Assembly: GCA_041687475.1 (NCBI GenBank)
Contig: JAWLBW010000231.1
Location: 1 to 7,504, forward strand
From: JAWLBW01 sp041687475
GTDB taxonomy: Bacteria > J088 > JAWLBW01
DNA: 7,504 nucleotides
Reading direction: 5' to 3'
The notes under the pieces: generated by a model
Told to the model about the DNA's origin: nothing
The model's input: only the letters and a program-made list of their open reading frames with translations
Database searches by the model: none
Made by a program: the position numbers and the translations under genes
In this document: positions 1 through 7,504 of the stretch, one piece after another
Numbering within the stretch: position 1 is the stretch's first letter
How the letters are laid out: each line of letters opens with the position of its first letter

Positions 1-2
1 GC

Positions 3-17
3 GGGGGGGGGGGGGGG
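3..17. repeat. Homopolymeric G15 tract
   Basis: Fifteen consecutive G residues, with a further C-GGG directly after. Such runs are prone to slippage in replication and in sequencing. The tract sits at the very edge of the window, so an assembly or read artefact is a real possibility. If genuine it could vary in length between cells or form a G-quadruplex, but nothing here shows a gene whose frame it would control. Confidence 0.85.
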
Positions 18-104
18 CGGGCCCCAGGCCCCGGGTTCCCGGACATCGCCCTTTCCCCCGCCCTGCCCACTCCCTGATAATAGGCCTCGGCTGCCCAGCT
101 GACG

Positions 105-138
105 GACCGGCCCTGCCGGTCACAGGGGAGAAATTTTT
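105..138 (+). terminator. Possible hairpin terminator or leader hairpin
   Basis: GACCGGC (105-111) and GCCGGTC (115-121) form a perfect 7-bp GC-rich stem with a CCT loop. A T5 run follows at 134-138, but 12 bases after the stem rather than directly after it, so this is a poor match to a standard intrinsic terminator. A second, imperfect hairpin is possible just downstream: 125-133 pairs with 141-150 with one bulged T, leaving the T-run in its loop. The element could end transcription of a gene upstream of the window, or be a structured element ahead of the promoter. Confidence 0.25.
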
Positions 139-154
139 CTTTTCTTCCCCCCTC

Positions 155-182
155 TTAGCTTGCGGCAAACCGGCGTTAGAAT
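155..182 (+). promoter_or_regulatory. Candidate sigma70-type promoter for the glgE operon
   Basis: TAGAAT at 177-182 matches five of six bases of the TATAAT -10 consensus. A weak -35 candidate, TTAGCT at 155-160 (three of six matches), lies 16 bases upstream. Transcription would then begin near 189, leaving a leader of about 22 bases that contains the Shine-Dalgarno sequence at 195-201. That start would exclude the in-frame TTG at 160 and ATG at 181 from the message, which agrees with translation from 211. The -35 box is poor, so this is a suggestion only. Confidence 0.3.
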
Positions 183-194
183 GGAACTTTCTGC

Positions 195-201
195 GGAAGG
201 A
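195..201 (+). promoter_or_regulatory. Ribosome binding site deciding the glgE start at 211
   Basis: GGAAGGA lies 9 bases before the ATG at 211, a normal spacing. It directly abuts the in-frame ATG at 202, which is too close to be served by it. The ATG at 181 and the TTG at 160 have no comparable purine-rich site in front of them. Confidence 0.6.
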
Positions 202-210
202 ATGCTCTAC

Positions 211-2229
211 ATGGCAAGGTCTGCGCGCAAAGTCGGTTCTCCCGATGGAAGGAGACGGGTCATCATTGAAGAGGTCTCTCCCGAGATTAACTGCGGCCGC
301 TTTCCCGCCAAGCGGGTCGTGGGCGAATCGGTCAGGGTCGAGGCCGATGTCTTTACCGACGGGCACGACAGCATCGCGGCGCGAATACTCTATCGCAGCG
401 ATCATCACGACGAGTGGTCGACGTCGCCGCTGCTTCCTCTGGTCAACGATCGCTGGGCAGGCTCCTTTCCCGTCGAAGAGCTGGGCTTCTACACCTTTAC
501 CATCGAGGCCTGGGTCGATCACTTCGCCACCTGGCGACGCGACCTGGGCAAGCGGGTCGAGGCCGGTCAGGACGTGGGCCTCGAGCTGCTCGTGGGCGCC
601 GGCTTCATCGAGCGGGCCGCCCGGCGTGCGCGAGGCGACGACGGCAAGGTGCTGCGCGAAATCTGTAAGCACCTGCGTGACGACTCGGTAGACATGCTCG
701 AGCGGGCCCGGGTCGCCTTGGAACCATCGCTGGCCGAGCGCATGCGCCAATGGCCCGACCTGCGCTACGCCACCCGCTACGATCGCGAGCCGCAGATACA
801 GGTAGATCCGCAGCGGGCCCGGTTTTCGAGCTGGTACGAAATGTTTCCCCGATCGGCCTCGGCCACGCCCGGCCGACACGGCACGTTTGCCGATGTCGAA
901 GCGCGTTTGCCCTACATCGCCGAGATGGGCTTCGACGTGCTCTACCTTCCCCCCATTCACCCGATAGGGCACACCAAGCGGAAGGGGAAGAACAACGCAC
1001 TCACGGCCGAACCGGGCGATCCGGGCAGCCCCTGGGCCATCGGCGGTCCCGAGGGCGGGCACAAGGGCATTCACCCCGAACTGGGAACACCCGACGACTT
1101 TCGCCGGCTGGTCAAAGCGGCGCGAGGCAGGGGTATCGAGCTCGCCCTCGACATTGCTTTTCAGTGCGCCCCCGATCATCCCTGGGTCGAAGAGCACCCC
1201 GACTGGTTCAGGCACCGGCCCGACGGTTCAATTCAGTACGCCGAAAATCCGCCGAAGAAGTACGAAGACATTTACCCCTTCGACTTCGAGAACGACGATT
1301 GGAAGGGGCTCTGGGACGAGCTGACCGATGTGGTGCGTCACTGGGTCGCGCAGGGCGTGCGGGTCTTTCGGGTCGACAACCCCCACACCAAGCCCCTGCG
1401 CTTCTGGGAGTACCTCATACGCACGATCAAGGAAGAGTCACCCGAGGTCATCTTTCTGGCCGAGGCGTTCACGCGGCCCAAGGTCATGTACCACCTTGCC
1501 AAGCTCGGTTTCAACCAGTCGTATAATTACTTTCCCTGGCGCAATCTGAAGTGGGAAATCGAGCAGTACTTCACGGAACTCACGCAGACGCAGGTCGTCG
1601 AGTACTTCAGGCCGAACCTGTGGCCGAACACCCCCGATATTCTCACCGAGTTTCTGCAGCACGGCGGGCGACCGGCCTTTCTCATCAGGCTTGCCCTGGC
1701 GGCGACCCTGGGCGCGAGCTACGGCATTTACGGCCCGGCTTTCGAACTGCAGGAGCACGTGGCGCGCAACCCCGGCAGCGAAGAATACCTGCACTCGGAA
1801 AAATATGAAATTCGCCACTGGGATGTCGAAGCCCCCCACAGCCTTCGCAACATCATTGCCCGCCTGAATGCGGCGCGGCGCGAGAACGCGGCCCTGCGAC
1901 AGGATCGCACGCTACGCTTTCACCCGACCGACAACGATGAAATCATCTGCTACAGCAAGACCGACGAGGCAAGGGAAAACATCGTTCTCTGCGTCGTGAA
2001 CCTGAGCCCCTACCATACCCATGCCGGGTGGGTGAACCTGCAACTCGACGAGCTCGGGCTCTTACCCGATCAGGGCTACCAGGTACATGATCTGCTTACG
2101 GACGCGCGCTACCTGTGGAACGGGGCACACAACTACGTCGAACTTCACCCCCATGTTCTACCCATGCACGTCTTTCGCGTGGTCAAGCAGGTTCGTCATG
2201 AGCAGGATTTCGAGTATTACTCAGCTTGA
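211..2229 (+). CDS. glgE: Alpha-1,4-glucan:maltose-1-phosphate maltosyltransferase (GH13_3)
   Basis: This cytoplasmic enzyme transfers maltosyl units from alpha-maltose 1-phosphate to the non-reducing end of an alpha-1,4-glucan, releasing phosphate. The 672 residues suit the family. Residues 1 to about 100 form the N-terminal beta domain (GRFPAKRVVGE). A helical segment follows, then the catalytic barrel from about WYEMFPRS (208-215). By alignment with characterised GlgE, the nucleophile is D389 (FRVDNPHTKP), the acid/base E418 (LAEAFTRP) and the third acid D476 (NTPDIL). KGKNN (258-262), NPPKKY (346-351) and R444 probably contact the maltosyl phosphate. SEKYEIRHWD lies near 529-538, before the C-terminal beta domain. 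No signal peptide is visible. The in-frame codons TTG 160, ATG 181 and ATG 202 are alternative starts. ATG 211 is preferred for its ribosome binding site and because family similarity begins only after it. The stop lies 6 bases before treS-mak. Confidence 0.95.
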   Translation: MARSARKVGSPDGRRRVIIEEVSPEINCGRFPAKRVVGESVRVEADVFTDGHDSIAARILYRSDHHDEWSTSPLLPLVNDRWAGSFPVEELGFYTFTIEAWVDHFATWRRDLGKRVEAGQDVGLELLVGAGFIERAARRARGDDGKVLREICKHLRDDSVDMLERARVALEPSLAERMRQWPDLRYATRYDREPQIQVDPQRARFSSWYEMFPRSASATPGRHGTFADVEARLPYIAEMGFDVLYLPPIHPIGHTKRKGKNNALTAEPGDPGSPWAIGGPEGGHKGIHPELGTPDDFRRLVKAARGRGIELALDIAFQCAPDHPWVEEHPDWFRHRPDGSIQYAENPPKKYEDIYPFDFENDDWKGLWDELTDVVRHWVAQGVRVFRVDNPHTKPLRFWEYLIRTIKEESPEVIFLAEAFTRPKVMYHLAKLGFNQSYNYFPWRNLKWEIEQYFTELTQTQVVEYFRPNLWPNTPDILTEFLQHGGRPAFLIRLALAATLGASYGIYGPAFELQEHVARNPGSEEYLHSEKYEIRHWDVEAPHSLRNIIARLNAARRENAALRQDRTLRFHPTDNDEIICYSKTDEARENIVLCVVNLSPYHTHAGWVNLQLDELGLLPDQGYQVHDLLTDARYLWNGAHNYVELHPHVLPMHVFRVVKQVRHEQDFEYYSA

Positions 2230-2233
2230 GGTG
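2228..2233 (+). promoter_or_regulatory. Ribosome binding site of treS-mak overlapping the glgE stop
   Basis: GAGGTG overlaps the glgE TGA stop (2227-2229). It is fully complementary to the CACCTC part of the 16S rRNA 3' end. Its GAGG core ends 4 bases before the ATG at 2236, which is rather short. The overlap suggests that ribosomes finishing glgE help start treS-mak. Confidence 0.55.
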
Positions 2234-2235
2234 CC

Positions 2236-5567
<3,332 letters not shown>

Positions 5568-5571
<4 letters not shown>

Positions 5572-7504
5572 CAGTGAGCTCCCACGAGCGCGCGTTGAAA
5601 CGCCTGGCTTCGCTGCACGGGCTGCAGACCGAATACGACGATGCCTTCGGCGAGCGACGTTCGGCTTCGCCCGAAGCGGTACTACACGTGCTGCGCGAAC
5701 TCGGCGTGCCCATTGAAACAGCCGCCGACGCGGCCGATGCCGTACGGGCGCGGCGGCAGGCGGCCTGGGCACGCGCAGTCGACCGGGTGGTCACCATTGA
5801 TGCGAATGGTCCCGCCGCAGTCGCCGTTCGCGTGCCCGATGTTCAGGCGCACGAGCCCCTGCATTTCGTGCTCACCGGTGAGAACGGCGAACTGCTCGGC
5901 GAAGGCAAGCACAAGGTCGAAGATCTGCGGGCGACCGGGACCGAACTGGTCGGGCGTACGCGCAACACCGTGCGCGCACTGCCGCTTCCCCCCCGTATCG
6001 GCCCGGGGTATCACACCCTGAAGGTCGAAGTCGGCGGGGCCCCATCTCGGGCGCTGCTCATCGTGGCGCCCCGCCTGGCCTTTCCCGGCGGAACCGACGA
6101 GGCCGGCCGGCGCCACTGGGGTGTTTTTCTACCCCTTTATGCCTTGCACACCAAGCGCAGCTGGGGCGCCGGCGACCTCACCGACCTGAAAGCCTTCATC
6201 GAGCGCATCGCCGAAATGGGCGGCGATATGGTGGCGACCCTGCCGCTGCTTGCCGCCTTTCTCGACAAACCCTTCGATCCGAGCCCCTACTCGCCGGCAT
6301 CGCGCTTGTTCTGGAACGAATTGTACGTCGACCCGACGCGCGCTCCCGAGCTGGAATACAGCCCCGAGGCGCGCCGGTTGCTCGAATCGACCTCGTTTCA
6401 GCAGGAACTCGGCGACCTGCGGCAGGCCGAGCTCGTCGACTATCGACGTCTCTACGCACTGAAGCGCCGTCTGCTCGAAGCCCTCGCACGCAGTTTCTTC
6501 GCCCGTGCCGAAGAAGACAATGACCGCACCGCCGACTGGCGTCGCTTTCTCGCCGAGCATCCGCTGGTCGAAGATTACGCGTGCTTCCGGGCAGCCGGTG
6601 AAAAACAGGGGGGCCCCTGGGCTACCTGGCCCGAACGGCTGCGAGACGGCGACCTCGAACCGGGCGATTATGACGAAAACGCACACCTTTACCATGCGTA
6701 CGCACAGTGGCTGACCACGCGCCAGCTCGAAGACGTCGCCGGCAAGCGCGAAGACACAGGGCGGGGCATGTACCTCGACCTTCCCCTCGGCGTGGCCTAT
6801 GACGGTTACGACGTCTGGCGCGAGCGGCTGCTCTTCGCCCTCGACACCGCCGTAGGCGCACCCCCCGACCCGTTCTTCTCGAGGGGACAGAACTGGGGCT
6901 TTCCACCCATGCGCCCGGAAACCATGCGCGAACAGGGCTACCGGTATTTCATCGGCTTCATACGCAACCACCTGCGTTACGCCGGCGTGCTGCGCATCGA
7001 CCACGTCATGGCCCTGCACCGCCTGTTCTGGATACCGAAGGGCATGGAGGCGACCGAGGGTGTGTACGTGCATTACCCGGCCGAAGAGCTGTACGCCATA
7101 CTGGCCCTCGAATCGCACCGGCACCACACCGCCATTATCGGCGAAAACCTCGGCACCGTGCCGCCGCAGGTCAACAAACAGCTGGCCGAACGGCGCATCG
7201 GACGCATGTTCGTGTTTCAGTACGAGGCGCAACCCGATACCCGGCGCCCGCTGCGCAATGTGCCGGCCGACGCGGTGGCCGGCCTCAACACCCATGACAT
7301 GCCCACCTTTACCGCGTTCTGGAACGAACTCGACATTGCCGACCGCATTTCACTCGGCCTGCTGAACGACGACACGGCAGCCGAAGAGCGCAATCGCCGG
7401 GCGCGTATTCGCACGGCCGTCGCCGATTTTCTGCGCAGGAAACGCCTGCTCGGCAAGCATGAGTTCGACGCGGTGACCGTTCACGCCGCCGCAGCGAGGT
7501 GGCT
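5568..7504 (+). CDS. malQ: 4-alpha-glucanotransferase (amylomaltase, GH77), 3' end cut off by the window
   Basis: This enzyme moves alpha-1,4-linked glucan segments from one maltooligosaccharide to another, releasing glucose or short maltodextrins. It is cytoplasmic; no signal peptide is seen. The frame runs open for 645 codons to the window edge with no stop. MalQ proteins of this long, E. coli-like type have about 700 residues, so perhaps 50 or more are missing. Residues 1 to about 170 are the N-terminal extension found in long MalQ proteins. The barrel begins near HWGVFLPLYAL (183-193), and SPYSPASRLFWNELYVD (239-255) is a family hallmark. By family alignment the nucleophile is D478 (LRIDHVMAL), the acid/base E526 (IIGENLGTVP) and the third acid D577 (NTHDMPT). 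The residue after the acid/base is Asn527, where Asp is usual. The ATG overlaps the treS-mak stop. The operon context suggests it supplies or recycles linear glucan acceptors for GlgE, which is inference. Confidence 0.93.

Larger units (their letters stand above)
1..210. other. Leader / upstream intergenic region of the glgE operon
   Basis: No convincing gene is visible here. The region is strongly skewed. It opens with 15 consecutive G, continues C- and G-rich to about 70, and then has an A/T- and pyrimidine-rich stretch around 129-160. A frame open from base 3 ends at three consecutive stops (75-83). It could be the tail of an upstream gene, but its translation is mostly Gly, Pro and Ala and matches no family I know. 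Two possible hairpins (105-121 and 125-150) and a possible -10 box (177-182) precede the glgE ribosome binding site. The region may therefore combine the end of one transcription unit with the promoter of the next. Confidence 0.6.

Noticed and set aside
2..46. Possible divergent gene start on the minus strand (ATG at 46-44 preceded by purine-rich GGGGGAAAGGG)
   Set aside because: Only about 15 codons fit before the window edge, and most are Pro from the G tract. There is too little sequence to support a gene.
160..210. In-frame TTG 160 and ATG 181 as the glgE start
   Set aside because: Neither has a good ribosome binding site, the added residues show no family similarity, and a possible -10 box overlaps the region. 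ATG 211 fits better.
2230..2235. Possible promoter or terminator between glgE and treS-mak
   Set aside because: The gap is only 6 bases and holds part of the ribosome binding site, so there is no room for either.
6129..7295. A 388-codon open frame on the minus strand opposite malQ
   Set aside because: It lies wholly within a clear GH77 coding region with all catalytic motifs on the + strand. Its translation looks like antisense of biased codons.

Overview
The window carries three genes, all on the + strand and tightly spaced, in the order glgE, treS-mak, malQ. Their products match the GlgE pathway, which turns trehalose into alpha-1,4-glucan through maltose 1-phosphate. The DNA is GC-rich (roughly 60% or more by eye). 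By recollection, the GlgE N-terminal segment (GRFPAKRVVGE), the TreS-maltokinase fusion and the gene order resemble those of Gram-negative, Desulfuromonadota/Geobacter-like bacteria. Other lineages, including high-GC spirochaetes, cannot be excluded. No rRNA, tRNA, mobile element or CRISPR array is visible.

Layout. Bases 1-210 are a non-coding or unassigned leader. It starts with a run of 15 G, has three consecutive stop codons at 75-83, a perfect 7-bp hairpin at 105-121, an imperfect hairpin at 125-150, and a TAGAAT box at 177-182 that could be a promoter -10 element. GlgE most likely starts at 211, with a well-placed Shine-Dalgarno sequence, and ends at 2229. After a 6-base gap comes a 1111-residue TreS-maltokinase fusion (2236-5571). 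Its stop codon overlaps the start of malQ (ATGA at 5568-5571). MalQ stays open to the end of the window, where it is cut off after 645 codons.

How the genes work together. The TreS half of the fusion interconverts trehalose and maltose. The maltokinase half uses ATP to make maltose 1-phosphate. GlgE transfers the maltosyl unit onto a growing alpha-1,4-glucan. MalQ, a GH77 4-alpha-glucanotransferase, can disproportionate short maltooligosaccharides, making longer acceptors for GlgE or recycling short glucans. All three glycosidase-family active sites and the kinase site look intact. The spacing (6-base gap, then 4-base overlap) indicates one translationally coupled operon.

This is a recognisable central-carbon storage operon. 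I see no convincing undescribed system. The points most worth checking are the G tract and triple stop in the leader, the corrected glgE start, the coupling of malQ to the GlgE pathway, and an Asn in place of the usual Asp next to the MalQ acid/base residue.
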